DNA from: Gammaproteobacteria bacterium
GTDB lineage: Bacteria; Pseudomonadota; Gammaproteobacteria; Ga0077536
Assembly (NCBI GenBank): GCA_024235015.1
Contig: JACKNG010000003.1
Location: forward strand, 62,001 to 126,000
Direction of reading: 5' to 3'
Length of the DNA: 64,000 bases
Made by a program: the position numbers and the translations under genes. Positions 54,136-63,040 of this stretch are shown here, one piece after another; the stretch's first letter is position 1, and each line of letters opens with the position of its first letter. The notes beneath the pieces are model-generated. The model was not told the origin of the DNA. It saw nothing but the letters and a program-made list of their open reading frames with translations, and did no database searches.

Positions 54136-55341
54136 ATGACCCTGCGCCGCGCCGCCATCGTCGCCCCGCTCCGCACCGCCGTCGGCAGCTTCGGCGGCAC
54201 CCTGCGCCCGCTCACCGCCGACGTCCTCGTCGCGCATCTCTTCAAGGCAGTGCTGGCGAAGAGCGGGCTCGACCCCGCGCGCATCGACGAAGTGGTCGTC
54301 GCGCAGTCCTACGCGTCGAGCGAAGCGCCGTGCATCGCACGCTACGCCGCGCTCGCCGCCGACCTGCCGCTCGAGGTCGCCGGCTACACGCTCGATCGCC
54401 GTTGCGGCTCGGGCCTGCAGGCCGTGATCGACGCCGCCATGCTGGTGCAGACCGGGGCCGCCGACGTCGTCCTCACCGGCGGTGTCGAGTCGATGAGCAA
54501 CATCGAGTACTACTCGACCGACATGCGCTGGGGTTCGCGCGCCGGCTCGGTGAGCTTCCACGATCGCCTGCAGCGCGGGCGCGAACGTTCGCAGCCGGAG
54601 GCACGCTTCGGCTTCATCTCCGGCATGCCAGAGACGGCCGAGAACGTCGGCAGGGAGTACGGTATCACCCGCGAAGAGGCCGATGCCTTCGCCGTGCGCA
54701 GCCACCAGCGCGCCCACGCCGCGTGGGAGGCGGGCCGCTTCGACGACGAGGTGGTGCCGGTCGAGGTGCCGCAACGCAAGGGCGCGCCGCTGGTGTTCGC
54801 ACGCGACGAGGGCATCCGTCCCGAGACCTCGCTGGAAACCCTGGCCAAGCTGCGCCCGGTGTTGCAGGACGGCACGGTCACCGCCGGCAACGCCAGCCAG
54901 CAGAACGACGCCGCCGCGGCCTGCCTGGTGGTGGCCGAAGACCAGCTCGACGCGCTCGGCCTCGAACCACTCGCCTTCCTGCACAGCTGGGCCTCGGCCG
55001 GCTGCCATCCGGCGACCATGGGCATCGGGCCGGTGCCGGCGGTGCAGAAGCTGTTCGCGCGCAACGGTCTCGGCTTCGACGACCTCGATCTCGTCGAGCT
55101 CAACGAGGCCTTCGCCATGCAGGTGCTGGGCGTGCTGGCGGGCTGGGACTGGCACGACGCCGATCGCCTCAACGTCAACGGTGGCGGCATCTCGCTCGGC
55201 CATCCCATCGGGGCGACCGGCCTGCGCATCATGACCACGCTGCTGCACGAACTCGGGCGCCGCCGGGCACGCTACGGCCTGGAAACCATGTGCATCGGCG
55301 GTGGCCAGGGGCTGGCCGCGGTGTTCGAACGCGCCGCCTGA
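54136..55341 (+). CDS. acetyl-CoA C-acyltransferase (thiolase)
   Basis: 401 aa, a classical thiolase: nucleophile Cys90 in LDRRCGSGLQA, NEAFAMQ, His356 in GHPIGATG, and Cys386 in MCIGGGQG. It cleaves 3-oxoacyl-CoA with CoA. The ATG at 54136 follows GGAGG by about 9 nt; the longer frame crosses palindrome B. Unlike the SCP-x type at 30073, it keeps all catalytic residues. It converges on the efflux operon. Confidence 0.93.
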   Translation: MTLRRAAIVAPLRTAVGSFGGTLRPLTADVLVAHLFKAVLAKSGLDPARIDEVVVAQSYASSEAPCIARYAALAADLPLEVAGYTLDRRCGSGLQAVIDAAMLVQTGAADVVLTGGVESMSNIEYYSTDMRWGSRAGSVSFHDRLQRGRERSQPEARFGFISGMPETAENVGREYGITREEADAFAVRSHQRAHAAWEAGRFDDEVVPVEVPQRKGAPLVFARDEGIRPETSLETLAKLRPVLQDGTVTAGNASQQNDAAAACLVVAEDQLDALGLEPLAFLHSWASAGCHPATMGIGPVPAVQKLFARNGLGFDDLDLVELNEAFAMQVLGVLAGWDWHDADRLNVNGGGISLGHPIGATGLRIMTTLLHELGRRRARYGLETMCIGGGQGLAAVFERAA

Positions 55342-55355
55342 ACGCGCCTCCGACA

Positions 55356-55389
55356 CGGCCGCCGTGCCGAGCGGGCGGTCCGGCGGCCG
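55356..55389. terminator. 9-bp GC hairpin between convergent genes
   Basis: CGGCCGCCG (55356-55364) is the exact reverse complement of CGGCGGCCG (55381-55389) across a 16-nt loop. It lies between the thiolase stop and the permease stop. No T-tract. Confidence 0.45.
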
Positions 55390-55404
55390 CGACAGGCAAC
55401 GGGC

Positions 55405-56514
55405 TCAGGCGCCCAGGCGAGCGCGTACGAAAACCGTCGACAGGCCCAGCGTGACGACGGCGATCACCAGCATCGGCCAGGCGTTGGCGAACACGTCGGC
55501 GGCCGGCAGCGCCTTGACGAAACAACCCTGCACGATGACGAGGAAATGCTTGAGCGGGATGGCCTGGGCCAGCCCTTGCAGCACCGGCGGCATGTTCTCC
55601 ACCGGCGTCGCGAAGCCCGACATGATCACCATCGGCACGCCCACGGCGAAGGTGCCCAGGATGGCCTGCTGCTGGGTGGCGCAGATCGACGACACCATCA
55701 AGCCGATCCCGACCACCGAGAGGATGAACAGCACCAGGCAGGGCAGCAGCAGGGCGAAGGAGCCGGTGAACGGAATGCCGAAACCGACTACGCCGGCCGT
55801 CACCATGAGCAGCCCCAACGCGGTACCGATGACCAGCGCGGGCACGGTCTTGGCGACGATGATTTCGAGCGGGGTGGCCGGCGAGACGAGCAGCTGGTCG
55901 AAGGTGCCGAGCTCGCGTTCGCGCGCAATCGAAAGCGCGGTGACCAGCAGCGCGACGAACATGGAGAGGATGCCGGCGAGGCTCGGCACGACGAACCAGC
56001 GGTAGACGAGGTTGGGGTTGAACCAGTGGCGCACCGCGGCCGGCGCCGCGCTCGAGGTCACCGTTTCGGGCGCACCGAGATCGGCCGCGATGCGCTGCAG
56101 GTAACCCAGCGTGATCTGGCCGGCATTGGCGCGCCGGCCGTCGACAATGACCTGGACCCGGCCCGTGCGCCCGGCGGCGACGTCGCGCGAGAACGTCTCC
56201 GGGATGTCCAGGGCTGCGACCACTTCGCGCCGATCGATGGCCGCATGCAAGGCGGCGCGATCGTGGACGGCGTGCAGCCTGCCGACGAACGCGGCGGCGC
56301 CGATCCGCGCGACCAGCTCGTGCGACCAGCGGCCGTGATCGCGATCGAGCACCGCGAGGTCGACGTTGCGCACGTCGAGGGTGGCGGCGAAGGCGAATAC
56401 CAGGAGTTGCATCAGCGGCGGCACGATGAGCACGTAGCGGCTGCGCGGGTCGCGCAGCAGGCACAGGAACTCCTTGACGCATTGCGCCCGCAGCGTGGGC
56501 GACAACCGCAACAC
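55405..56514 (-). CDS. ybhR: ABC-2 type exporter permease (YbhR-like)
   Basis: 369 aa. One N-terminal membrane helix (residues about 28-45), a large periplasmic domain, then five helices with the ABC-2 hallmark LSIARERELGTFDQLLVSP and the late PLKHFLVIVQGCFVK. It matches YbhR/YhhJ permeases. Last gene of the operon; the GTG start (56514) lies 115 nt after the YbhS stop and has no strong ribosome binding site. It pairs with the next permease. Confidence 0.88.
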   Translation of the reverse strand: MLRLSPTLRAQCVKEFLCLLRDPRSRYVLIVPPLMQLLVFAFAATLDVRNVDLAVLDRDHGRWSHELVARIGAAAFVGRLHAVHDRAALHAAIDRREVVAALDIPETFSRDVAAGRTGRVQVIVDGRRANAGQITLGYLQRIAADLGAPETVTSSAAPAAVRHWFNPNLVYRWFVVPSLAGILSMFVALLVTALSIARERELGTFDQLLVSPATPLEIIVAKTVPALVIGTALGLLMVTAGVVGFGIPFTGSFALLLPCLVLFILSVVGIGLMVSSICATQQQAILGTFAVGVPMVIMSGFATPVENMPPVLQGLAQAIPLKHFLVIVQGCFVKALPAADVFANAWPMLVIAVVTLGLSTVFVRARLGA

Positions 56515-56629
56515 GGATCAGGCCCGCCCGGCGCGGCGGCGGCACGGCTGCGCCCCGGCAACGGCACCGGCCGGGCGTTTGCCGTCGCCCGCGAGCGGCC
56601 ATCGTCGTTCAGCACCGCTCATCGCGCCC

Positions 56630-57748
56630 TCACCCTTCCAGGCTCTTACGCAGGTTGTGACGAACCAGGGCGATCAACACCGCCCCGATGCCGAGCATGG
56701 CCAGCGCATCGTCGACGAGCAGCGGCCACACGTCGCCGGCCAGGAACACCGTCTGCAACGCCGAGACGAAGTAGCGTGCCGGGACGATGTCGGTCAGCAC
56801 GCGCAGGGGCGCCGGCATCGAGGCGATCTCGAACAGGAAACCGGACAGCAGGAAGGCCGGCAGGAAGCCGGAGAACAAGGCGATCTGCGAAGCCACGAAC
56901 TGGTTCCTGGCCAGCACCGAGATGAGCAGACCCTGGCCCAGGGCGGGAACGAGGAAGGCCGCGGAGACCAGCAGCAACGCGCTCCACGAGCCGCGCAGCG
57001 GAACCCCGAAAGCGTGCGTGGCAATCAGCGCGCTGCCGATGGTGGCGGCCAGGCCGAGGACGAAGTAGGGCAGCAGCTTGCCGAGCAGGATGGAGGTCAC
57101 CGAGACCGGCGTGGCGAGGATCGCCTCCATCGTGCCGCGCTCCCACTCGCGCGCCACGACCAGGGCGGTGAGCAGTGTCCCGATCATGGTCATGACGATG
57201 GCGATCGAACCCGGGATCAGGGCGCGACGCGTCTCCAGTTCGGGGTTGAACCAGAAGCGTGGTTCGAGTTCGACCTGCGCCGGCGGCGCCAGGCCGTGAG
57301 CCACCGCCCAGCCGCCGATGACCCCGTTCGCGTAGTTCTCGACGAAACGTGCGGTATTGGGCTGCGCGCCGTCGGTCACGATCTGGATGGCCGGCCAGGC
57401 CCGCCGTGCCACGCGGGTGGCGAAATCCTGCGGGATGACGACAAAGCCGCGCAGGCGGCCGGCGACCACCGCGGCGGCGACCTCGCGCCGGTCGCGCGCC
57501 GGCGTGACGGCGAAGTAGCGGCTGCCGGCAAAGGCCGCGGCCAACGAGCGGGCCTGGGCATCGTCGCTTTCCACCACCACCCCGATGGGCACCTGGCGGA
57601 TATCGAGCGACACCGCGTAGGCGAACAGCAGCAGCAGGATCACCGGCAACACGAAGGCGATCAGCACGGCCGACGGATCGCGCACGATCTGCACGCTCTC
57701 CTTGTACACCAGGGCGAACAGCGGACGCGCTGCCGTGGCGAGTTTCAT
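56630..57748 (-). CDS. ybhS: ABC-2 type exporter permease (YbhS-like)
   Basis: 372 aa, same topology as the YbhR-like partner: helix at about 28-48, periplasmic domain, five C-terminal helices. Motif LVVAREWERGTMEAILATPVS is the ABC-2 signature. The start at 57748 (MKLATAARP) overlaps the stop of the ATPase gene as ATGA. It should form a heterodimer with the YbhR-like permease. Confidence 0.9.
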   Translation of the reverse strand: MKLATAARPLFALVYKESVQIVRDPSAVLIAFVLPVILLLLFAYAVSLDIRQVPIGVVVESDDAQARSLAAAFAGSRYFAVTPARDRREVAAAVVAGRLRGFVVIPQDFATRVARRAWPAIQIVTDGAQPNTARFVENYANGVIGGWAVAHGLAPPAQVELEPRFWFNPELETRRALIPGSIAIVMTMIGTLLTALVVAREWERGTMEAILATPVSVTSILLGKLLPYFVLGLAATIGSALIATHAFGVPLRGSWSALLLVSAAFLVPALGQGLLISVLARNQFVASQIALFSGFLPAFLLSGFLFEIASMPAPLRVLTDIVPARYFVSALQTVFLAGDVWPLLVDDALAMLGIGAVLIALVRHNLRKSLEG

Positions 57749-59517
57749 GCCGCGGCCCCGCCGGCCGCCGCCGGGTGCTCGGCGGCGGTCTCGACCAGGC
57801 GGATGAACGCCGCCTCCATGCCGTGCACCGCGGCACCGTCCGCCGCGGCCTGGCGCATCAGCGCGACGGGGGTATCGAGCGCGATGACGCGACCGCCCGA
57901 CATCAGCGCCACGCGGTCGCAATACTCGGCCTCGTCCATGAAATGGGTGGTCACCAGTACCGTCACGCCGCGCGCGACCAGGCCGTTGATGTGCGTCCAG
58001 AATTCGCGCCGCGTCAGCGGGTCGACGCCGGAGGTCGGTTCGTCGAGGAACAGCACCGCCGGCCGGTGCATCAGCGCGCAGGCCAGGGCGAGGCGCTGGC
58101 GAAAGCCGAGTGGCAGTTCTGCCGGCGCCGCGCGCAGGTAGGGCCCGAGTTGGAAGGTGTCGATCATCTGCTCGATGCGGCGGCGCTTGTCGTCACCGCC
58201 GAGGCCATAGACACCGGCCGAGAACTCGAGATTCTGCTGCACCGAGAGCAGGCCGTAGAGCGAGAACTTCTGCGCCATGTAGCCGATGCGACGCTTGGCC
58301 GCGGCCGCCGCGCCGCGCAGGTCCAGCCCCGTCACCATCGCACGTCCGGCGCTGGGCCGCAGCAGGCCGCAGAGCATCTTGAAAGTGGTCGACTTGCCGG
58401 CGCCGTTCGGCCCGAGCAGGCCGAAGATCTCGCCCTGGCGCACGGCGAAACTGACCTCGTGCGCGGCGACGAAATCCCCGAAGCGCCGCGTCAGTGCCTC
58501 GCAGGCGACCGGCGCTGCAGGCTCCGGCGCTATCGGCGGCATGCGCTCGGCGATCGCCGAGTGGCCGCCGGGCGCGCCGCCGAGCAGGTCGACGAAAGCA
58601 TCCTCGAAGCGCGGCGCGACCGGCTCCAGGCGGGCCCCGGCACGCCCGGCGAGCGCGACCAGCCCATCGAGCGCGGCGTGCGCGCGCAACACCGCGCGTA
58701 CCCCCTCGCCGGCGGTCACCGCATCGCTCACGCCGTCCAGGTCGAGCACCTCGGCGAGCAGTTCGCGGCGCGGGCGCGCGGGATGCACGAGCTGGAAACA
58801 GCGCCCGGCAAGGGTCGCGGTCAGGTCACCGGGCGGCCCGGCGTAGGCCAGCGTACCGGCATGCAGCAACAGGACCTGCGCACAGCGTTCGGCCTCGTCG
58901 AGGTAGGCCGTCGACCACACCACGGCCATGCCCTGGTCGATGAGACTCTCCACCATGCGCCAGAGATCCCGCCGACTGACCGGATCCACGCCCACGCTCG
59001 GTTCGTCCAGCAGCAGCAGTCGCGGCCGCCCCATCAGCGCGCAGGCCAGGCCGAGCTTCTGTTTCATGCCGCCGGACAGGTGGCCGGCGAGCCGCTGCGA
59101 GAACGGCGCGAGACGGGTGAATTCGAGCAGCCGCGCGAACGTGGCGCCGTCATCGCGCCGGCTCAGCCCGCGCAAGCGCGCGTACAGGCGCAGGTTGTCG
59201 CTCACCGACAGGTCCTCGTACAGACCGAAACGCTGCGGCATGTAGCCGATGCCCGCGGCCTGGTCGCGCGCCACCGCCGGCGCCTGCCCCGCCACGCGAA
59301 CGCGGCCGTGGTCCGGTTCGAGCAGGCCGGCGAGCAGGCGCATCAACGTCGTCTTGCCGGCACCGTCCGGGCCGACCAGGCCCGTCAGTCGGCCGTAGGC
59401 GATACGCGCGTCGATGGCCTGCAGGGCGTCGCGCCCACCGAAGCGCTTGCCGACGCCTTCGAGCACGGCGGCCGCGCCGTCTGCGCTCGCCCCCGCGTCG
59501 CCCGCCCCGCCGGCCAT
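57745..59517 (-). CDS. ybhF: fused dual ATP-binding ABC protein (YbhF-like)
   Basis: 590 aa with two complete ATPase domains. First: Walker A GPDGAGKTT (Asp replacing Asn, as in YbhF), signature LSGGMKQK, Walker B LLLLDEP. Second: Walker A GPNGAGKST, signature modified to LPLGFRQR, Walker B VLFLDEP and HFMDEAEYC. The tandem ATPase drives drug and Na+/H+-type efflux in E. coli YbhFSR. It lies 4 nt behind the membrane fusion gene. Confidence 0.93.
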   Translation of the reverse strand: MAGGAGDAGASADGAAAVLEGVGKRFGGRDALQAIDARIAYGRLTGLVGPDGAGKTTLMRLLAGLLEPDHGRVRVAGQAPAVARDQAAGIGYMPQRFGLYEDLSVSDNLRLYARLRGLSRRDDGATFARLLEFTRLAPFSQRLAGHLSGGMKQKLGLACALMGRPRLLLLDEPSVGVDPVSRRDLWRMVESLIDQGMAVVWSTAYLDEAERCAQVLLLHAGTLAYAGPPGDLTATLAGRCFQLVHPARPRRELLAEVLDLDGVSDAVTAGEGVRAVLRAHAALDGLVALAGRAGARLEPVAPRFEDAFVDLLGGAPGGHSAIAERMPPIAPEPAAPVACEALTRRFGDFVAAHEVSFAVRQGEIFGLLGPNGAGKSTTFKMLCGLLRPSAGRAMVTGLDLRGAAAAAKRRIGYMAQKFSLYGLLSVQQNLEFSAGVYGLGGDDKRRRIEQMIDTFQLGPYLRAAPAELPLGFRQRLALACALMHRPAVLFLDEPTSGVDPLTRREFWTHINGLVARGVTVLVTTHFMDEAEYCDRVALMSGGRVIALDTPVALMRQAAADGAAVHGMEAAFIRLVETAAEHPAAAGGAAA

Positions 59518-59521
59518 CGCG

Positions 59522-60535
59522 TCAGTCCGCCGCCGGCGACGCGAAGCGCACGGTCACCGGCATGCCCTGGCGCAGGCCGTCATCGGCATCGTCGACGACC
59601 ACGCGCAGGCGGTAGACGAGATCGGTACGCAGCGCCGTGCTCTCGACCGACTTCGGCGTGAACTCGGCGCGCGGCGAGACGAAGCCGACGTGGCCGTGGT
59701 AGGGCGCGGCGCGCGAGTCGCTCAGCACCGTCACCGGCGTGCCGGGCACGACGCGCCCGAGCGCCGGCTCGGCGACGTAGGCACGCACGTAGACCGGGTC
59801 GCGCAACGACAGGGACAACACCGCCTGCGCCGGTCCGACCATGCTGCCCGGTTCGCGGATGCGGGCCAGGACCTCGGCAGCGGCCGGCGCCGTGAGGCGC
59901 GTATCGGCGAGCGCGGTGCGCGCGCTGTCCAGCGCCGCCTGCGCCGCGGCGAGGCGCGCGCGTCCGGCCGCGAGGTCCTCCACGCGCGGTCCGAGGCGCG
60001 CCAGGGCGAGCGCTTCCTGGGCCGCGACCAGTGCTGCCGCGGCCTCGTCACGCGCGGCTTGCGCGGCGTCGGTCGCAGTCTGGCTGGCGGCGTGCCCGGC
60101 GAGCAGGCTGCGCCTACGCGCGAGCTCCCGCTCGGCGTTGGTCAGGACGGCGCGGACGCGGCGCACCTCGGCCGCGGCCCGCGCGATCTCCTGCGGCCGG
60201 CTGCCATGTTCCAGTGCATCGAGTTCCGCCCGCGCGCGGTCCACTTCCGCCGCGGCGGCGGCGACCCGTTCACGAAAAGGCTCGTCGTCGAGGGTGGCGA
60301 CCAGTTCGCCGGCCGCGACCCGGTCACCCTCGTCGACCTGCACGGCCAGCATGCGCCCCGCCTGGCGGAAGGCGAGCTCCAGCTCGCGCACGTCGACGTT
60401 GCCGTAGAGCACGAGTTCGTCGTCGCCGGCGCGGTCGCGGTCGAGCCAGCCCGCGACCCGCTCGCGCGCCGGCGTCCAGGCCGCGACCACGGCGACGGCG
60501 AGGAGCGCGGCGGCGAACACCCGCAGGATCTTCAT
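59522..60535 (-). CDS. ybhG: HlyD-type membrane fusion protein (YbhG-like)
   Basis: 337 aa. One N-terminal helix (residues about 5-20), a lipoyl half-motif (GRMLAVQVDEGDRVAAGELVA), a long alanine-rich coiled-coil hairpin (about 85-210), and a C-terminal barrel. It bridges the ABC-2 exporter to an outer-membrane channel. Its ATG overlaps the TetR stop. The order tetR-ybhG-ybhF-ybhS-ybhR is the same as cecR-ybhGFSR in E. coli. Confidence 0.9.
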   Translation of the reverse strand: MKILRVFAAALLAVAVVAAWTPARERVAGWLDRDRAGDDELVLYGNVDVRELELAFRQAGRMLAVQVDEGDRVAAGELVATLDDEPFRERVAAAAAEVDRARAELDALEHGSRPQEIARAAAEVRRVRAVLTNAERELARRRSLLAGHAASQTATDAAQAARDEAAAALVAAQEALALARLGPRVEDLAAGRARLAAAQAALDSARTALADTRLTAPAAAEVLARIREPGSMVGPAQAVLSLSLRDPVYVRAYVAEPALGRVVPGTPVTVLSDSRAAPYHGHVGFVSPRAEFTPKSVESTALRTDLVYRLRVVVDDADDGLRQGMPVTVRFASPAAD

Positions 60536-61218
60536 GCGCGCCGCCCGGCCGGCGCGAACAGGCGCCGGAGATTGTCACGCAGATGCGCGCGCACGACGGC
60601 GACCTCGTCCTCGCCCAGGGCGCGCCAGCCGGTGAACCGCTCGACCGCCGCACGCGCGGTGCGGAAAACCAGCACCTGGCCGATCAGGCTGAGCACCGCG
60701 AGCCGCACCTCGAGCGTGTCGCGGGCGGGCGCCAAGCGCGTCACGAGCGCTTCGAGGTCCTGCGCGAACGGCGCCATGACGCGTGCGTAGAGCACGTCGA
60801 ACGCCGCGGTCGGCGCTTGCTGCTCACGGATGATCAGGCGCGCCCACGGCGCCGACTCCGCGCTCGTCATCAAGCCGACGAAAGCGTCGGTGACTTCGCC
60901 CAGCAGCGCGAGGCAACGCGCACGCCCGGGGCGCCCCGGGGTGCCCTGGCCCAGCTCCGCCGCGAGGGTGGCGCGGGCCGGCTGCAGGTGTGTCTCGATG
61001 GCCGCCGCGAGGTGCTCGAACACCGCCCGGTAGAGCCCCGCCTTGTTGCCGAAGTGGTAACCGATGAGGGCCTGGTTGACGCCGGCGGCGGCGGCGATGG
61101 TGCGCGTGCGCGCGGCGTCGAAACCGTCGCGGGCAAACACCGTGACGGCCGCGCCGAGCAGGGCCTCGCGGGTCGCGTCGCCACGCTCGGGACGCGGGCC
61201 GGGTTTCAACGGCGACAT
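60532..61218 (-). CDS. TetR family regulator (CecR-type)
   Basis: 228 aa. N-terminal HTH (about residues 15-61: TREALLGAAVTVFARDGF ... VNQALIGYHFGNKAGLY) and a ligand-binding domain with FxxMTSAESAPWARLIIREQ, as in the DUF1956/CecR group. It heads the ybhGFSR-like operon, so it should be an autorepressor of the exporter, released by a toxic ligand. The AT-rich palindromes 30-55 bp upstream are candidate operators. Confidence 0.88.
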   Translation of the reverse strand: MSPLKPGPRPERGDATREALLGAAVTVFARDGFDAARTRTIAAAAGVNQALIGYHFGNKAGLYRAVFEHLAAAIETHLQPARATLAAELGQGTPGRPGRARCLALLGEVTDAFVGLMTSAESAPWARLIIREQQAPTAAFDVLYARVMAPFAQDLEALVTRLAPARDTLEVRLAVLSLIGQVLVFRTARAAVERFTGWRALGEDEVAVVRAHLRDNLRRLFAPAGRRA

Positions 61219-61246
61219 GCCGCGGGCGGGGAATATCTGGTCATAC

Positions 61247-61273
61247 GATTAAATTAATCAACTGAATAATTCA
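61247..61273. promoter_or_regulatory. AT-rich double palindrome, candidate TetR operator/promoter
   Basis: GATTAAATTAATC (61247-61259) and TGAATAATTCA (61263-61273) are both perfect palindromes, in an AT island of about 30 bp within 70% GC sequence. They sit 29 bp upstream of the TetR start and would overlap its promoter. The rest of 61274-61526, up to the MFS gene, shows nothing I can identify. Confidence 0.5.
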
Positions 61274-61526
61274 CTGCAAGGGCACCACCAACAGAGCCCC
61301 GCCCCCGCTTCGGGCGCAACGACCACGCGAAGTTCCCGCGGCCCGGCCGGCATCCTGCGCGACGCTGCGCGGACCACCCGGTTGGCGTCCAGCCGCGCGC
61401 GACGTCGATCGAACTTTGTGCGCCCGACATTGCCTGCTTCATGAAAGGGTTCACGCAACATCGCCCGCCGTGCCTCAGGGTGCGCCCGGGCATGGCGCGA
61501 TGGTGCCTGCAAGCAAAGGAGTTCTC

Positions 61527-62807
61527 ATGGCGGCAAGAACCGCGGACCAGCGCCGCACCACCATCATGGCCGGCTTCATCGGCAACGTCGTCGAGTGGTA
61601 CGACTTCGCGCTCTACGGCTACATGGCGAGTTTCCTGTCGACGCTGTTCTTCCCCGGCGACGATCGCCTCACTTCCCTGCTCGCCACCTACGGCGTGTTC
61701 GCCGCCGGCTTCGTCATGCGGCCGCTGGGCTCGGCCTTCTTCGGCTGGCTCGGCGACACCGTCGGGCGCAGCCGCACCATGCTGCTGTCCGTCGCGCTGA
61801 TGGCGATCCCGACCTTCGCCCTCGGCTGCCTGCCCACCTACGACACCGCCGGGCCCTGGGCCGCGGCGCTGCTGGTGCTGGTGCGCCTGGTGCAGGGCCT
61901 CTCGGTCGGCGGCGAGTTCTCGTCCTCGGTCACCTACCTGGTCGAGACCGCCGACCCCGAGCGCCGCGGCTTCGCCGGCAGCTGGGCCAACATCGGCAGC
62001 ATCGCCGGCATGCTGCTGGGTTCGGGCGCGGCGGCGGCGGTGACCTGGGCCTGGCCGCACGAGGTCGTGCTGGCCTGGGCCTGGCGCGTGCCTTTCCTGG
62101 TCGGCGCGGTGCTCGGCATCATCGGCGTGATCTACAATCGCCACCTGCCGCACAGCGATCACTTCCGCGAGCACGAACAATCGCGCGACGAGACCTCGCC
62201 GCTGGTCGAGGCCTTCACGGTCAGCCTCGGTACCACCCTGCGCGCGACCGCCTTCGCCTCGGTCTACGGCATGGTGTTCTACTTCGCCCTGGTCTACCTG
62301 CCGACCTGGGCCAGCGAACAGGCCGGCTACGATCTCGATCTCGCGATGCGCGTCAACGTCGTCGCCACCGCCGTGCTGCTGGTGCTGATCCCACTGAGCG
62401 CCTGGGTGTCCGATCACCTCGTGCGCCGGACCCGCCTGATCGGCCTCGCCATGGCCGGCATCGCGGTGGCTGGCTACCCCTTGTTCCAGGCCATGGCGAG
62501 TGGCGGCAGCCTCGCCGCGCTGGTCGTCAGCCAGGGCATCTTCGCGCTCCTGCTGGCGCTGCCGCTGGGCGCGGCGCCGGCGATGTTCGTCGAGATGTTT
62601 CCCGAGCGCGATCGCCTCTCGGGCTACTCGGTGGCCTACAACCTCGGCCTCGGCGTGGTCGGCGGGGCGACGCCGATGATCGCCACCGCGATCATCAAGT
62701 GGAGCGGCAGCGGCGCCGCCGCGGGCCTGCTGCTGGTCGGCGCTGCCGGCGTCGGCCTGCTCGCCGTGACCCTGATCCGGGATCGCAGCCGCGAACCGCT
62801 GCGGTGA
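61527..62807 (+). CDS. MFS transporter, metabolite:H+ symporter type (ProP-like)
   Basis: 426 aa with 12 predicted helices. Motifs: GNVVEWYDFALYGYMASFL at the start of TM1, GSAFFGWLGDTVGRSRTM (loop 2-3), VRLVQGLSVGGEFSSS, and PERRGFAGSW. These place it in the metabolite:H+ symporter group that takes up carboxylates, proline or betaine. AAAGGAG lies before the ATG at 61527. It is divergent from the tetR operon. Confidence 0.9.
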   Translation: MAARTADQRRTTIMAGFIGNVVEWYDFALYGYMASFLSTLFFPGDDRLTSLLATYGVFAAGFVMRPLGSAFFGWLGDTVGRSRTMLLSVALMAIPTFALGCLPTYDTAGPWAAALLVLVRLVQGLSVGGEFSSSVTYLVETADPERRGFAGSWANIGSIAGMLLGSGAAAAVTWAWPHEVVLAWAWRVPFLVGAVLGIIGVIYNRHLPHSDHFREHEQSRDETSPLVEAFTVSLGTTLRATAFASVYGMVFYFALVYLPTWASEQAGYDLDLAMRVNVVATAVLLVLIPLSAWVSDHLVRRTRLIGLAMAGIAVAGYPLFQAMASGGSLAALVVSQGIFALLLALPLGAAPAMFVEMFPERDRLSGYSVAYNLGLGVVGGATPMIATAIIKWSGSGAAAGLLLVGAAGVGLLAVTLIRDRSREPLR

Positions 62808-62837
62808 GTGTGCCGGGTCCGAAAAGTCCTAAAAGCC

Positions 62838-62867
62838 CACGACTTTTCACGTCCCTTTCACATGCTG
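62838..62867. other. inverted repeat in the leader of DUF1329
   Basis: GAAAAGTC and GACTTTTC form an 8-bp inverted repeat within 62821-62850, 30-50 nt behind the MFS stop and about 190 nt before the DUF1329 ATG. It could be a terminator-like or operator sequence; sequence alone does not decide. The rest of 62860-63020 shows nothing I can identify. Confidence 0.25.
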
Positions 62868-63040
62868 CGCGGCCGCCCTTGTTAGCGTGAACGGGTCGCG
62901 CAGCGAGGCGCGACTCCGCGCTGGCCCGGGCCGCGGCACTTTTGCCGCGCCCTGCCACGCAGGGAATGCCGGGCCAGTCCACTGATACGCCACCCGCGGC
63001 GAGCACCGCGCGTGGCGCTCGAGGAGGAGGTCCGACCCCC

